Shown here: piece after piece, positions 16,602 through 25,753 of the stretch
How positions within the stretch are numbered: position 1 is the stretch's first letter
Layout: each line of letters begins with the position of its first letter
NCBI GenBank assembly: GCA_017460955.1
Contig: JAFTZY010000025.1
Coordinates: 1 to 53,221, forward strand
Source: Oscillospiraceae bacterium
Lineage (GTDB): Bacteria > Bacillota > Clostridia > Oscillospirales > Ruminococcaceae
DNA: 53,221 nucleotides
Direction of reading: 5' to 3'
Position numbers and translations under genes: made by a program
The notes under the pieces: generated by a model
The model's input: only the letters and a program-made list of their open reading frames with translations
What the model was told of the DNA's origin: nothing
Database searches by the model: none

Positions 16602-17996
16602 TCATGATTCTGTCGGCAAGGTCAATGTAAAACTGCTGCCGTGCCCATAGTCACTTCTGGCAGTGAGCTCTCCTGCGTGCGCATCCATGATCGCCTTTGC
16701 AACGGCAAGTCCCACACCCGAACCGCCGGTGCTGCGGTTTCGTGACTTGTCCGCACGGTAGAACCGCTCAAAGATATGCGGAAGGTCTTCCGGTGAGATG
16801 CCAATGCCCGTATCGCTGACTGTCAGTCGAAAAACGCCGTCCCCGCTCTTGCCTGAAATACGGATCGTCCCGCCGCTTTCGGTATACTTCACCGCATTGG
16901 ACAGCAGATTGGTCACCACCTGCGCGATCCTGTCATGGTCGGCGTTTACCAGGATATCATCGCAGTCAATGGCAAGGGTGATTTGTTGATCCGCCATTTC
17001 CCGCTCGAACATCGCCGCCGCATTCCGGAGCAGGGGGCGGACAGCGAAGGTACTTTTGCGGAGCCGGAGCTGGTCGGCATCGATCCTGTGCAGATGTTCC
17101 ATATCGTCCACAAGGCCTGAAATGCGCTGTATTTCCTCATAGCAGCCTGTAAGCCGCTCGGGTGTCGGCTCCCAGATCCCCTCGCACATCATCTCTAAGT
17201 GCGAGGCAATATTGGTAAGCGGTGTGCGCAGCTCGTGCGCGACATCGCCCGTCAGCCGAGTGCGCAGCTTCTCCTGCCTGTCAAGCGTCTGCGCCATTGC
17301 TGTCACCGCCTGGGACAGCTCCTGCATTTCCGCAGAGCCTGCGTTATGATTGCTCACGCCGGAGTAGTCACCCTCTGCAATTTTGCGTGTACGGCGGATG
17401 ATATGGGAGACCGGCAGCGTAATGCGCCTTGCAAAAAGCAGGCCTGTGATGACTGCGCCTACGATTGAAACAGCACCTATCACCACAAGAATGAGATTCA
17501 GTGAATAGAGGAAGTGGAAGGCGTTCTCATTGGCATAATAGGGCGTATAATATTTGATCCGGGCGTAGCCGATGAGCGTCTGCCCCTGATACATGGGGTA
17601 TTCATGGGACACAAAGCTGCCCTGTGCATTTCGAAGCCGCTCCATATCGCTGCGGATCTTCTCCATCATTTCCTCACAGCAGGCCATGTCATGCTGCTCG
17701 ATATCCCAGACCACATTTTTCTGACGGTCAAGAACCTTCAGAAAATAGCCGTCGTTCACCGCATACATCCCCGCGCCGTGGATATAGTCCATATTCCATG
17801 AAGCCGCTGTCATGTCATACTGATTTGAAAGCTCGTCCGCAAGCTCTTTAGCAAGGCGCGCCTGCTCGCTTTCCATGTACGCCTCAAAGCGGCTGCGTAT
17901 CAGCAGATTGGCACTCACGCTGATCAGCGCGATCACAATAAACACGATCGCCGCAAAGCCCGATGCGAGCTGTGTACTGAGTTTCCGTTTTTTCAT
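16602..17996 (-). CDS. Sensor histidine kinase with HAMP and a metal-ligand-rich sensor loop
   Basis: 464 residues. Its ATG overlaps the regulator's TGA (ATGA). Membrane helices at about 12-34 and 165-190 flank an extracytoplasmic domain containing HDMACCEEMMEKI. This His-Met-Cys-Cys-Met-Met cluster could bind copper or a similar soft metal. HAMP (RRITLPVSHIIRR), dimerisation domain with phospho-His in VAHELRTPLTNI, and an ATPase domain with NLLSNAVKY, DTGIGI and GGSGVGLAVA follow. All catalytic motifs are intact. Adjacent CopA and SafE-type genes support metal sensing; the ligand is inferred. Confidence 0.88.
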   Translation of the reverse strand: MKKRKLSTQLASGFAAIVFIVIALISVSANLLIRSRFEAYMESEQARLAKELADELSNQYDMTAASWNMDYIHGAGMYAVNDGYFLKVLDRQKNVVWDIEQHDMACCEEMMEKIRSDMERLRNAQGSFVSHEYPMYQGQTLIGYARIKYYTPYYANENAFHFLYSLNLILVVIGAVSIVGAVITGLLFARRITLPVSHIIRRTRKIAEGDYSGVSNHNAGSAEMQELSQAVTAMAQTLDRQEKLRTRLTGDVAHELRTPLTNIASHLEMMCEGIWEPTPERLTGCYEEIQRISGLVDDMEHLHRIDADQLRLRKSTFAVRPLLRNAAAMFEREMADQQITLAIDCDDILVNADHDRIAQVVTNLLSNAVKYTESGGTIRISGKSGDGVFRLTVSDTGIGISPEDLPHIFERFYRADKSRNRSTGGSGVGLAVAKAIMDAHAGELTARSDYGHGSSFTLTLPTES

Positions 17997-18664
17997 CTGC
18001 TCACCTCGAACCGATAGCCCATGCCGTGAACGGTCTTGATGTATTCGGGAGAATGCGGGTCGCACTCGATTTTGCGGCGTAAATTTTTGATGTGGGTGTC
18101 GATCGCTCTGTCATAGGCGTCAAAATCAAGTCCGAATGCCAGCTCGATCAGCTGCTCACGGGAGAGGACTCTCCCTGCATGCTTGAGGAAAACGTTCAGC
18201 AGCTTCCACTCGCTGGCGGTGAGCTGTATCTCCTCGCCGTTTTTGTGAAGCTTCATTTGCCTGGTATCAACAGTCAGCTCGCCGAAATTCTGTACCCGAT
18301 CCCGTATGCCGCTTCTGCGCAGAACGGTCTGCATTCTTGCATGCAGCTCCTTGAGGCTGAACGGCTTTTTGATATAATCATCCGCCCCGATCGCAAGACC
18401 GCGCAGCATATCCTCTTCCTGCGATTTCGCCGTCAGCATAATGATCGGCACCGATGAGCGCTCACGGATACGGCGGCAGACCTCCTCCCCCGTGAGGTCG
18501 GGGAGCATGAGATCAAGAATGATAAAATCCACCGTCTGCGTCCTGAAGAGTTCAAGCGCCTGACCGCCGTTTTCGGCGGTCAGTACGTTCATGCCCTTGT
18601 GTGTCAGATAATCCGAAACGGCTTCCCTGATCTTTGCCTCATCGTCCACTGCAAGCACGGTCAT
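17993..18664 (-). CDS. OmpR-family response regulator of the metal block
   Basis: 223 residues. The receiver domain has D7/D8, phospho-acceptor D51 in FIILDLML, and K in DDYIKKPF; the winged-helix domain has LTASEWKLLNVFL and IDTHIKNLRRKI. The start ATG 18664 follows GGGGAGG. It is co-translated with the downstream kinase. Its promoter begins within the tail of the preceding DUF2318 gene, so it may be read both on its own and from the copA transcript. Its targets are probably the adjacent metal genes; no clear direct-repeat operator was found. Confidence 0.88.
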   Translation of the reverse strand: MTVLAVDDEAKIREAVSDYLTHKGMNVLTAENGGQALELFRTQTVDFIILDLMLPDLTGEEVCRRIRERSSVPIIMLTAKSQEEDMLRGLAIGADDYIKKPFSLKELHARMQTVLRRSGIRDRVQNFGELTVDTRQMKLHKNGEEIQLTASEWKLLNVFLKHAGRVLSREQLIELAFGLDFDAYDRAIDTHIKNLRRKIECDPHSPEYIKTVHGMGYRFEVSR

Positions 18665-18690
18665 CGCCGTTCACCTCCCCTTCTCCTCTT

Positions 18691-18718
18691 ATTATACCAT
18701 TTCTATCGGAAAAGTAAA
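18691..18718 (-). promoter_or_regulatory. Promoter of the response regulator/kinase pair
   Basis: On the minus strand TATAAT (18696-18691) has an extended TG (TGGTATAAT) and, 16 bases upstream, TTTACT (18718-18713). It sits between the DUF2318 stop codon and the regulator start. Confidence 0.65.
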
Positions 18719-18721
18719 GGT

Positions 18722-19201
18722 TTATTTCCAGTTTGCAAAGATCGATCTGGCACTTTCCAGAAATTCGTAGGAGATCGTAATCGACTCCTCGGTGTCGGTG
18801 CGTTCATCGACACTGATCGCCCAGGGACTGCATCCGCCGTTCGCATTGGCACCCACCTGATCGGCAGTGAAATGAAATCCGCAGTTCTGGCACACAAGGT
18901 CGGTGCCCTCGGCCGCATATCTGCCGTTCCCCGAGGTGTAGCAGGACTGACAGGTATTGAAGGCTGTGCGGATCTTTCCCTCGCTGTCCTTTACCGCAAA
19001 GACCTCCATGTCCGTGCCGTCCACTGTCACGGGGTAGAATTTTGCAGTTTCCGTCACCTCGCTCACAGGGATCACAAGATCCGCTTTTACAGCGGTGACC
19101 CCGGAGGCAGTCTCCTGGGGCTCCTCCTGCTTCGTATTTGCGCAGCCGGACAGCATAAGTGACAGTACCGCTGCAGTCATTGCCAAAACCATCCTTTTCA
19201 T
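18722..19201 (-). CDS. DUF2318-domain lipoprotein
   Basis: 159 residues. A lipoprotein signal ends in LMLSGC (lipid-accepting C20). The mature part has the DUF2318 cysteine set: NTCQSCYTSG, LVCQNCGFHF and GGCSPW, about five cysteines in CxxC-type pairs that could bind metal or act in redox. Members of this family are found beside iron or copper transport and membrane redox genes. It lies just downstream of copA (two codons' distance), so it is probably part of the same transcript and works at the outer face of the membrane. The exact reaction is unknown. Confidence 0.85.
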   Translation of the reverse strand: MKRMVLAMTAAVLSLMLSGCANTKQEEPQETASGVTAVKADLVIPVSEVTETAKFYPVTVDGTDMEVFAVKDSEGKIRTAFNTCQSCYTSGNGRYAAEGTDLVCQNCGFHFTADQVGANANGGCSPWAISVDERTDTEESITISYEFLESARSIFANWK

Positions 19202-19205
19202 ACTC

Positions 19206-21716
19206 TCATCCTCCTATGACCTCATAGCCCTTGTCGGCGATCGCCTGTTTCATCTCGTCAAGATGCGTCAGCTCGCCCGACAGCGTAAGGACAGCCGTGC
19301 CGCTTTCATGATCGGCTGCTGCCTCCTGTACCTCGTCAAATTCCTCCAGGCACTTCCTGACCGTCGCTTCGCAGTGCGGACACATCATACCCTTGATTTT
19401 CAGTGTGTAGGTGTGACCATTTAACTGCACATTCGTCAGTACACTCACCCCATCCCTTCGGGGACGGTCAGTTTTAGTATCGAAGAGCTTCACAAGGTTC
19501 AGCCTGAGCGCATTTGTCACCACACAAAAGCTGGAAAGGCTCATTGCCGCCGCGCCGAACATCGGGTCCAGCTCCCAGCCGAACAGCTTGATATAGGCTC
19601 CCGCCGCAAGGGGAATGCCGATCACATTATAAATAAAGGCCCAGAACAGATTCTGCCGGATATTGCGCATTGTAAAACGGCTGAGTCTGAGCGCCGCTGC
19701 GGCGTCGGTCAGACGGCTTTTCATCAGAACGACATCCGCGGCGTCGATCGCCACGTCCGTGCCCGCACCGATGGCAATGCCGATATCTGCACGGGTGAGT
19801 GCAGGTGCATCGTTGATGCCGTCACCGATCATGGCCACCTTGCCCTGCGCCTGCAGCGCACGCACCACACGCTCCTTTTCGTTCGGAAGCACGCCTGCAA
19901 TGACCATATCCACGCCGACCTGCCTGCCGATGGCATTCGCCGTCCGCTCGTTGTCGCCGGTGAGCATCACGGTTTTCAGCCCCATGTTTTTCAGCTGAGA
20001 TATCGCTTCGGGAGAGTCCTCCTTAATGGTATCTGCAACGGCGATGATCCCCAGCAGACGGCTCTCATCCGCGAAAAACAACGGTGTTTTGCCCTCGTCC
20101 GCAAGGCGATGGGCGGTCTGATTTGCACTGTCAGGGATATGCACCTTGCTTCCGATCAACTCCCCATTTCCGCCGAAATATACAGCTCCGCCAAGTCTTG
20201 CAGTCAGTCCGCTGCCGGACAGTGCCTGGAAATCTGTGATCTCGGACAACGCCGCACCATGTGCCCCGGCATAGGAGACAATCGCCCTTGCAAGCGGATG
20301 CTCACTTTTCATTTCAAGCGAATAGGCGGTCTCGAGGAGCGTTTTTTCATCTGCACCGATCGGGATCATGTCCGTGACAGAGGGCTCGCCCTTGGTGATC
20401 GTTCCGGTCTTGTCAAGGACAACGATCTGCGCCTTGCCCGTCTCTTCGAGGGAGACGGCTGTCTTGAACAGGATGCCGTTTTTCGCCCCGACACCGCTGC
20501 CCACCATGATCGAAACCGGTGTGGCAAGCCCCAATGCGCAGGGGCAGCTGATGACAAGAACAGAGATCGCTCTGGCAAGGGCATAGCCCACCGTCTGCCC
20601 GACGAGGAGCCAGATCACAAGTGTGACAAGTGCAATGCCGATGACAGCCGGCACAAATACGCCCGACACTCTGTCTGCGAGCTTTGCGATCGGCGCTTTG
20701 GTCGCTGCGGCGTCGCTCACCATTCTGATGATCTGGGATAGGGTCGTGTCCTCACCGACCTTGACTGCCTCACAACGCAGAAAGCCCGACTGGTTGATCG
20801 TACCTGCCGAAACGCTGTCGCCGGTGAGCTTGTCGATCGGAATGCTCTCGCCCGTCAGCGCAGACTCGTCAACTGCACTGGCCCCGTCAAGCACGATGCC
20901 GTCCACTGGAATATGCTCCCCGGGACGCACCACAAACACATCGCCGATCCTCACCTGCTGTGCAGGAACGGTCTGTTCCTTGCCGTCACGCTCCACCACC
21001 GCAGTTTCCGGGGAGAGCGCCATTAAGCCCTTGAGCGCATTTGTAGTCCTGCCCTTGGAGTAGGCCTCGAGCGTTTTGCCCACCGTGATGAGTGTAAGGA
21101 TCATCGCCGCTGCTTCAAAGTAGAAGTTCATCATGTCACTCATGACTGTCTCTTCATCCCCGGCGACCACCGCACCCGTCATGTGGAACAGCACATACAC
21201 GCTCCACAAAAAGGAGATCCCCGAGCCCATTGCCACCAGTGTATCCATATTCGGGCTTTTGTGGATAGCAGCCTTGAATCCGCTGATAAAGAACTTTTGG
21301 TTTATGACCATGATGAGCGCTGTCAGCAAAAGCTGTACAAGTCCCATTGCCACATGATTTCCGTCAAACCACGGGGGCAGCGGCCAGCCCCACATCATGT
21401 GTCCCATGGAAAGATACAGCAGCGGCAGTAAAACGATGACCGATGCAATGAGACGCCTGATCATCCGAGGTGTCTCTTTGTCGGCAAGCTCATCCGCACT
21501 GTCCGATACCCTTTCCATGCCCTTGAGCGATGCACCGTAGCCCGCCTGCTCCACTGCCCGGATAATGGCAGTCGGGCTTGCAGTACCCTCAACGCCCATG
21601 GAATTTGTCAGCAGGCTCACCGAGACAGAGGAAACGCCCTCCACCGCCGATACCGCCTTTTCCACTCTTGCGCTGCACGCCGCGCAGCTCATGCCTGTTA
21701 CATTGTATTGTTTCAT
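19206..21716 (-). CDS. copA: Copper-type P1B ATPase with HMA domains at both ends
   Basis: 836 residues from ATG 21716 (GGAGTGAGG upstream). The N-terminal HMA domain has GMSCAACSARV (C11, C14). Eight membrane helices include the CPC motif in ISCPCALGLATP, which defines Cu(+)-type selectivity. TGES is the phosphatase loop, DKTGTITKGEP holds the phosphorylated Asp, and GDGINDAPAL is the hinge. Unusually, a second HMA domain lies at the C-terminus (GMMCPHCEATV, C779 and C782) rather than in tandem at the N-terminus. It would pump copper out of the cytoplasm. It follows the SafE-fusion gene by five bases. Confidence 0.93.
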   Translation of the reverse strand: MKQYNVTGMSCAACSARVEKAVSAVEGVSSVSVSLLTNSMGVEGTASPTAIIRAVEQAGYGASLKGMERVSDSADELADKETPRMIRRLIASVIVLLPLLYLSMGHMMWGWPLPPWFDGNHVAMGLVQLLLTALIMVINQKFFISGFKAAIHKSPNMDTLVAMGSGISFLWSVYVLFHMTGAVVAGDEETVMSDMMNFYFEAAAMILTLITVGKTLEAYSKGRTTNALKGLMALSPETAVVERDGKEQTVPAQQVRIGDVFVVRPGEHIPVDGIVLDGASAVDESALTGESIPIDKLTGDSVSAGTINQSGFLRCEAVKVGEDTTLSQIIRMVSDAAATKAPIAKLADRVSGVFVPAVIGIALVTLVIWLLVGQTVGYALARAISVLVISCPCALGLATPVSIMVGSGVGAKNGILFKTAVSLEETGKAQIVVLDKTGTITKGEPSVTDMIPIGADEKTLLETAYSLEMKSEHPLARAIVSYAGAHGAALSEITDFQALSGSGLTARLGGAVYFGGNGELIGSKVHIPDSANQTAHRLADEGKTPLFFADESRLLGIIAVADTIKEDSPEAISQLKNMGLKTVMLTGDNERTANAIGRQVGVDMVIAGVLPNEKERVVRALQAQGKVAMIGDGINDAPALTRADIGIAIGAGTDVAIDAADVVLMKSRLTDAAAALRLSRFTMRNIRQNLFWAFIYNVIGIPLAAGAYIKLFGWELDPMFGAAAMSLSSFCVVTNALRLNLVKLFDTKTDRPRRDGVSVLTNVQLNGHTYTLKIKGMMCPHCEATVRKCLEEFDEVQEAAADHESGTAVLTLSGELTHLDEMKQAIADKGYEVIGG

Positions 21717-21721
21717 TTTCC

Positions 21722-23035
21722 TCACTCCTTTACATGTATTTTTCCGTAGATCATGCCCATCCAGCACGAGTAGCTGATGTCGCCCTCGCTCTCCGGTGTA
21801 AATTCCAGGAAATTATCCCCCGCATGGAATTCATATTCCAGCCCGAGGTCGCGGCAGACGATCCGGTTGTTGCAGCCGTTGATGCTGCTCTCCTTTGCAT
21901 GGATGTTCCAGCGCACCGGTACACCTGCCTGCACCGTGATCTCCGGATAGCTGCCCGGTGTCAGCTCACTTTCCACGATCTGTACACCGCCGATGTTTAC
22001 CGCCGTGTCCGCAGCCCTGCCCGCCGATATAAGTGCGGTCGGCAGCAGTCCGCTCAATACGCCGCCCTGTGTCAGAAGTGCCAGCCCCATCACTGCAACT
22101 ATGACGGCTCCGGCGCTCTGGACGGCGTGAGCGAAGCGCTTTCCAAGAGCCGCCACAAGCGACCCCAGCCCCAGCATCAGCGGCAGAGTCCCGAGACTGA
22201 ACAGCAGCATGGACAGCGCCCCCTTTATGGGGCCCGCGCAGCTGAGCGCGATCAGCCACATCGCCTGCAGAGGACCGCAGGGCATAAAGCCGTTCAGCAG
22301 TCCGATCAGAAAAGGGGACTTTGCCTTTGCCGAAGCCTTGCCGAATACCCTTAAAAGCTTCTGCGGCAGCGGTACGGAAAATCTTTGCAGCCATGAGAAC
22401 GCACCGACAAGACGAAGCCCCATGATTAGCAGCATGCCTCCTGCTATGATTTTGATGAGGCCCTGCAAATGCAGCGGAACAGCGACCTCCGAGCCGCCGC
22501 CGATGAAATAGCCGACTGTACCGAGCACGGCGCCGATGGCTGTGTAGGACACGACCCGCCCGAGATTGTACAGAAGCGGCCTTACAAGGGAGGCTTTCCC
22601 CTTATCATTGGGTATGCTCTGTGACAGGCTGATCCCGCCGCACATGGCGATGCAGTGTACCGAGGTGACAACGCCTATGAGGAACAGCGCTCCGTACCCC
22701 ATGCCAGACTGTGCAAGCTGCGCGGGGGCAAGCTGATTTAACAGCCCCGTATACTGCAACAGCACATAGAGCAGAATGATCGCCGCAAGTGAGAGGAGCC
22801 CCCTGACAGGAAAGCGTCTGTCCGCCGTACCTGCCACCGTGTAGCCCTCGGCCTCGATGGCTTGCACGAAGCTGTCATAGGGAACGGAATTGTCGCTTTC
22901 AAATGAAGCCTTCGCTTTTTTATAGCTGACACGGATATTATGAACGCCCTGAATATTCTGCAAGGCAGCTGTGATCCTCTGCTCGCACTGCACACAGTAC
23001 ATGCCCGAGATCTTCAAGTGATAGGTATCCGACAT
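21722..23035 (-). CDS. HMA - SafE/DsbD-like membrane domain - cupredoxin fusion protein
   Basis: 437 residues from ATG 23035 (CGGAGGTGAAGTCT before it). Residues 1-70 are an HMA domain with GMYCVQCEQRI (C14, C17). Residues about 85-340 are a UreH/SafE-type membrane domain with SVHCIAMCGGI and a second half LNGFMPCGPLQAM; each half carries cysteines, as in DsbD-like carriers. Residues about 365-437 resemble a cupredoxin: NIHAKESSINGCNNRIVC and SYSCWMGMIYG supply Cys, His and Met ligands. The protein may hand copper or electrons across the membrane. It overlaps nothing and heads the copA transcript. Domain calls are solid; the transported species is inferred. Confidence 0.85.
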   Translation of the reverse strand: MSDTYHLKISGMYCVQCEQRITAALQNIQGVHNIRVSYKKAKASFESDNSVPYDSFVQAIEAEGYTVAGTADRRFPVRGLLSLAAIILLYVLLQYTGLLNQLAPAQLAQSGMGYGALFLIGVVTSVHCIAMCGGISLSQSIPNDKGKASLVRPLLYNLGRVVSYTAIGAVLGTVGYFIGGGSEVAVPLHLQGLIKIIAGGMLLIMGLRLVGAFSWLQRFSVPLPQKLLRVFGKASAKAKSPFLIGLLNGFMPCGPLQAMWLIALSCAGPIKGALSMLLFSLGTLPLMLGLGSLVAALGKRFAHAVQSAGAVIVAVMGLALLTQGGVLSGLLPTALISAGRAADTAVNIGGVQIVESELTPGSYPEITVQAGVPVRWNIHAKESSINGCNNRIVCRDLGLEYEFHAGDNFLEFTPESEGDISYSCWMGMIYGKIHVKE

Positions 23036-23178
23036 AGACTTCACCTCCGGATCTATCATAGCAGGCAATTATGTGTTTTTTATGTGCAGATACGATCATC
23101 GCAGCGCATCTTCTCTTTTTTGTCATTTAGGATCCTTGGCGGACATTTCGTATTCCTTCCCGTCAATGCCGATCGCAT

Positions 23179-23223
23179 GAAAAAAGACAGACACCCCGGA
23201 TGAAAGGGCATCTGTCTGTATCG
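23179..23223 (-). terminator. Terminator downstream of the sulfhydrylase gene
   Basis: GACAGACACCC and GGGCATCTGTCTGT pair with a small bulge; the minus-strand side ends in TTTTTTC and the plus side in GTTTTT, so it may stop transcripts from both directions. The 23036-23178 stretch holds only unremarkable sequence ahead of the SafE-fusion gene. Confidence 0.65.
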
Positions 23224-23258
23224 TTTTTCCTGAAATCCTCTGTCTTCGGCCCGATGGC

Positions 23259-24545
23259 TTACCGGATCGCAGCAAATGCCGTATCCAGTGCATCGATCAG
23301 GTCCTCCACATGCTCCGTACCGATGGACAGACGGATGGTGTTGGGCCGGATGCCCTGCTCGAGCAGCTCGTCGCCGGAGAGCTGGCTGTGCGTGGTCGAT
23401 GCCGGATGGATGACAAGGGACTTCACATCCGCCACATTGGCCAGCAGTGAGAAGATGGGCAGATGGTCGATGAACTTCTTCGCATCGTCCTCCGTTCCCT
23501 TCACCTCAAAGGTGAAGATGCTGCCGCCGCCGTTCGGAAAGTATTTCTGATAGACTGCATGGCTCGGCTCTGTTTCGAGGGACGGATGATGCACCGCCTC
23601 GACCTGCGGATGCTTTGCCAGGTAGTCCACGATCTTCAGTGCATTCTCGACATGGCGCTCCACGCGCAGGGACAGCGTCTCAAGGCCCTGGAGGAAAATG
23701 AACGCATGGAACGGCGAGATGGACGAGCCCGTATCACGCAGCAGGATCGCACGGATATAGGTCGCAAACGCTGCCGGACCTGCCGCAGCCGTGAATGATA
23801 CGCCGTGATAGCTCGGGTTCGGCTCGGAGATCCACGGATACTTGCCGGAGGCGCTCCAGTCGAAGTTTCCAGAGTCGATCAGCACGCCGCCGATGGCAGT
23901 GCCGTGGCCGCCGATGAACTTGGTCGCAGAATGCACCACGATATCCGCACCGTACTCGATGGGGCGCAGAAGGTAGGGCGTAGCAAAGGTGCTGTCCACC
24001 ACGAGCGGGATGCCGTGCTTGTGCGCAAGCTTTGCCACCGCTTCAATGTCGATGACGTTGGAATTGGGATTGCCCAGCGTTTCGATGAAGATCGCCTTGG
24101 TCTTGTCGTTGATGGCCGCCTCAAAGTCCGCCAGCGTCGGCTCAACGAAGGTCGTCTCGATGCCGTAGAGCGGGAGCGTGTGGGCCAGCAGATTATAGGT
24201 GCCGCCGTAGATCGTCTTGGAGGAGACGATGTTCTCCCCCGCCTTGGCAAGTGCCTGGATCGTATAGGTGATGGCAGCCGCGCCGGATGCCACAGCCAGT
24301 GCGGCCACGCCGCCTTCAAGCGCTGCAATGCGCTTTTCAAACACATCCTGTGTGGAGTTGGTCAGTCTGCCATAGATGTTGCCGGCATCCCGCAGGCCGA
24401 AACGGTCAGCGGCGTGCTGGGAATTGTGGAACACATAGGATGTGGTCGCATAGATCGGGACGGCTCTCGCATCGGATGCGGGATCGGGCTGTTCCTGTCC
24501 GACATGGAGCTGGAGCGTTTCAAAATGAAGCTTTTTCTCTGCCAT
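23259..24545 (-). CDS. O-acetylhomoserine sulfhydrylase / cysteine synthase (Cys/Met metabolism PLP enzyme)
   Basis: 428 residues from ATG 24545 behind AAGGAGG. It is a fold-type I PLP enzyme of the Cys/Met metabolism family: K209 in [11 protein letters not shown] binds [23 protein letters not shown] and [10 protein letters not shown] form the cofactor and substrate region, and [11 protein letters not shown] near the C-terminus is characteristic. Length about 428 and GGHGTAIGG favour O-acetylhomoserine sulfhydrylase (MetY) over the shorter cystathionine synthases. It would make homocysteine from O-acetylhomoserine and sulfide. It is a single-gene unit with a long leader. Confidence 0.9.
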   Translation of the reverse strand: MAEKKLHFETLQLHVGQEQPDPASDARAVPIYATTSYVFHNSQHAADRFGLRDAGNIYGRLTNSTQDVFEKRIAALEGGVAALAVASGAAAITYTIQALAKAGENIVSSKTIYGGTYNLLAHTLPLYGIETTFVEPTLADFEAAINDKTKAIFIETLGNPNSNVIDIEAVAKLAHKHGIPLVVDSTFATPYLLRPIEYGADIVVHSATKFIGGHGTAIGGVLIDSGNFDWSASGKYPWISEPNPSYHGVSFTAAAGPAAFATYIRAILLRDTGSSISPFHAFIFLQGLETLSLRVERHVENALKIVDYLAKHPQVEAVHHPSLETEPSHAVYQKYFPNGGGSIFTFEVKGTEDDAKKFIDHLPIFSLLANVADVKSLVIHPASTTHSQLSGDELLEQGIRPNTIRLSIGTEHVEDLIDALDTAFAAIR

Positions 24546-24661
24546 AGCAGTGTCCTCCTTATTCGGTAAATTCATTGTGACTGTCAGATACACCAATGAG
24601 CGACGGTATCTGTCTATTCAAATGGTCCAACCTCTTATTTCTCTTTTCTCCATCATAAATC

Positions 24662-24760
24662 CTACGCCTTGCGGCGACATCGTGTGGCACTGTACATTCG
24701 GTCAAGCCCCTCCACGATCGAGCGGAGCTGGTGCCATGTATTCTGTTGTTTGTTGTTCAT
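24662..24760 (-). CDS. Upstream ORF of 32 codons in the sulfhydrylase leader
   Basis: The ATG at 24760 follows AAGGAG at eight bases and lies about 30 bases after the promoter's -10. The peptide begins MNNKQQNTWHQLRSIVEGLD and ends SATRCRRKA just before TAG. A hairpin (CAGATACC with GGTGTATCTG) follows between this ORF and the sulfhydrylase start. A Cys codon three codons before the Arg-Arg-Lys run raises the option of a cysteine-sensing leader peptide. It might equally be a small independent protein. Confidence 0.4.
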   Translation of the reverse strand: MNNKQQNTWHQLRSIVEGLDRMYSATRCRRKA

Positions 24761-24792
24761 GTGTACTGCTCCTTATCGTTTGGTATGGTGTT

Positions 24793-24822
24793 ATTATACC
24801 ACGGCTTCCCGCATTTGTCCAA
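24793..24822 (-). promoter_or_regulatory. Promoter of the sulfhydrylase transcript
   Basis: On the minus strand TTGGAC (24822-24817) and TATAAT (24798-24793) are 18 bases apart, with extended TG before the -10 box. It leaves a leader of about 240 bases before the start codon. No S-box or T-box signature was found in the leader. Confidence 0.75.
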
Positions 24823-24869
24823 TACTTGGTTTTGATAGAGCGATATCAGTTTTTTTAATAACAAGTGTC

Positions 24870-24898
24870 TTGCCATTGTGCCCGGGATGTGCTATACT
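24870..24898 (+). promoter_or_regulatory. Promoter of the SMI1/KNR4-like gene
   Basis: TTGCCA (24870-24875) and TATACT (24893-24898) with a 17-base spacer, divergent from the sulfhydrylase promoter. Confidence 0.65.
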
Positions 24899-24942
24899 TG
24901 ATAGGAGAAAACCGAAGCTGAAGGATCACAAGGAGGAGGTTT

Positions 24943-25596
24943 ATGAACGATATTTTAAGCTCGCTTTACGGGATCCGCATCCCCGATGGCCTGACCGATG
25001 CACAGCTTGCCGCTCTGCAGACCCGTTTTGGAAGATTACCGGATGCCCTGATGCACTTCTACAAAACCGCAGGGCATCTTCCGCAAGTGATGTGTGTGCA
25101 GGATACATGGCTCACACCGGCGCATTATGATGCATGGCCGTGGCTGGACCAGTTGGACGGTCCGGTGCTGATGAATGAAAACCAGGGCGTTTGTCAGGCA
25201 CTGATCCGGAGCTGTGATCTTGGCAAAGCGGATCCGCCCGTCTGCGTGACCCAGGACATGGGCCGCTCCTATCAGCCGTGCGGCCAACGTGTCAGCGCAT
25301 TTATCCGCGCCATGCTGACCTACCAGGCTGTCTTTCAGATGCCCCATACACCGGATGCCATGTTCTGGCTCACGGATGCACAGGCAGGATACATCGGACA
25401 AACACTGCACTGCCATCCCTGCAAGCTGCACCACTGGATCGGTCAGAAGGAGATCCAGCTGTTTTCACTTGCGCCTGACAGTGCGCTCTATCTTATGGGA
25501 AGCGCCGGTGAATGGCAGATGTGGTACGGCGCAAGAAGCCGGGAGAGTTTCTCACAGCTGGAGCAATGCCTGGATGGCATTGGGGAGGAAATGTGA
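24943..25596 (+). CDS. SMI1/KNR4 (SUKH)-like protein
   Basis: 217 residues, soluble, no signal peptide, start behind AAGGAGG. The pattern LPDALMHFYKTAGHLP, then an aromatic-rich middle and VLMNENQGVCQALIRSCD, resembles the SUKH superfamily, which includes immunity proteins against polymorphic toxins as well as housekeeping regulators. No toxin gene lies next to it, so an orphan immunity or unrelated cytoplasmic function is equally possible. It stands alone between its promoter and a terminator. Confidence 0.55.
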   Translation: MNDILSSLYGIRIPDGLTDAQLAALQTRFGRLPDALMHFYKTAGHLPQVMCVQDTWLTPAHYDAWPWLDQLDGPVLMNENQGVCQALIRSCDLGKADPPVCVTQDMGRSYQPCGQRVSAFIRAMLTYQAVFQMPHTPDAMFWLTDAQAGYIGQTLHCHPCKLHHWIGQKEIQLFSLAPDSALYLMGSAGEWQMWYGARSRESFSQLEQCLDGIGEEM

Positions 25597-25714
25597 CGAT
25601 GCTGCGGGTATCTCTCCATGACCGTACAGCACACCCGGCTCACGGAAGGCCTGTAAGCACATTGCAGGTGCGATCATGCGCTTGCACGGTCCGGCGTATG
25701 GCATGAGGTAGCAT

Positions 25715-25748
25715 AAAAAAAGCGTGGGATCCACTCCCACGCTTTTTC
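25715..25748. terminator. Bidirectional terminator between the SUKH-like gene and thiC
   Basis: AGCGTGGGA (25721-25729) pairs perfectly with TCCCACGCT (25735-25743), flanked by A6 on the left and T5 on the right. It closes both the thi operon and the convergent gene. Confidence 0.88.
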
Positions 25749-25753
25749 AACCT

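Noticed and set aside
24546..24830. S-box or T-box in the metY leader
   Set aside because: No S-box GA-rich core and no T-box AGGGTGGNACCGCG string could be found.
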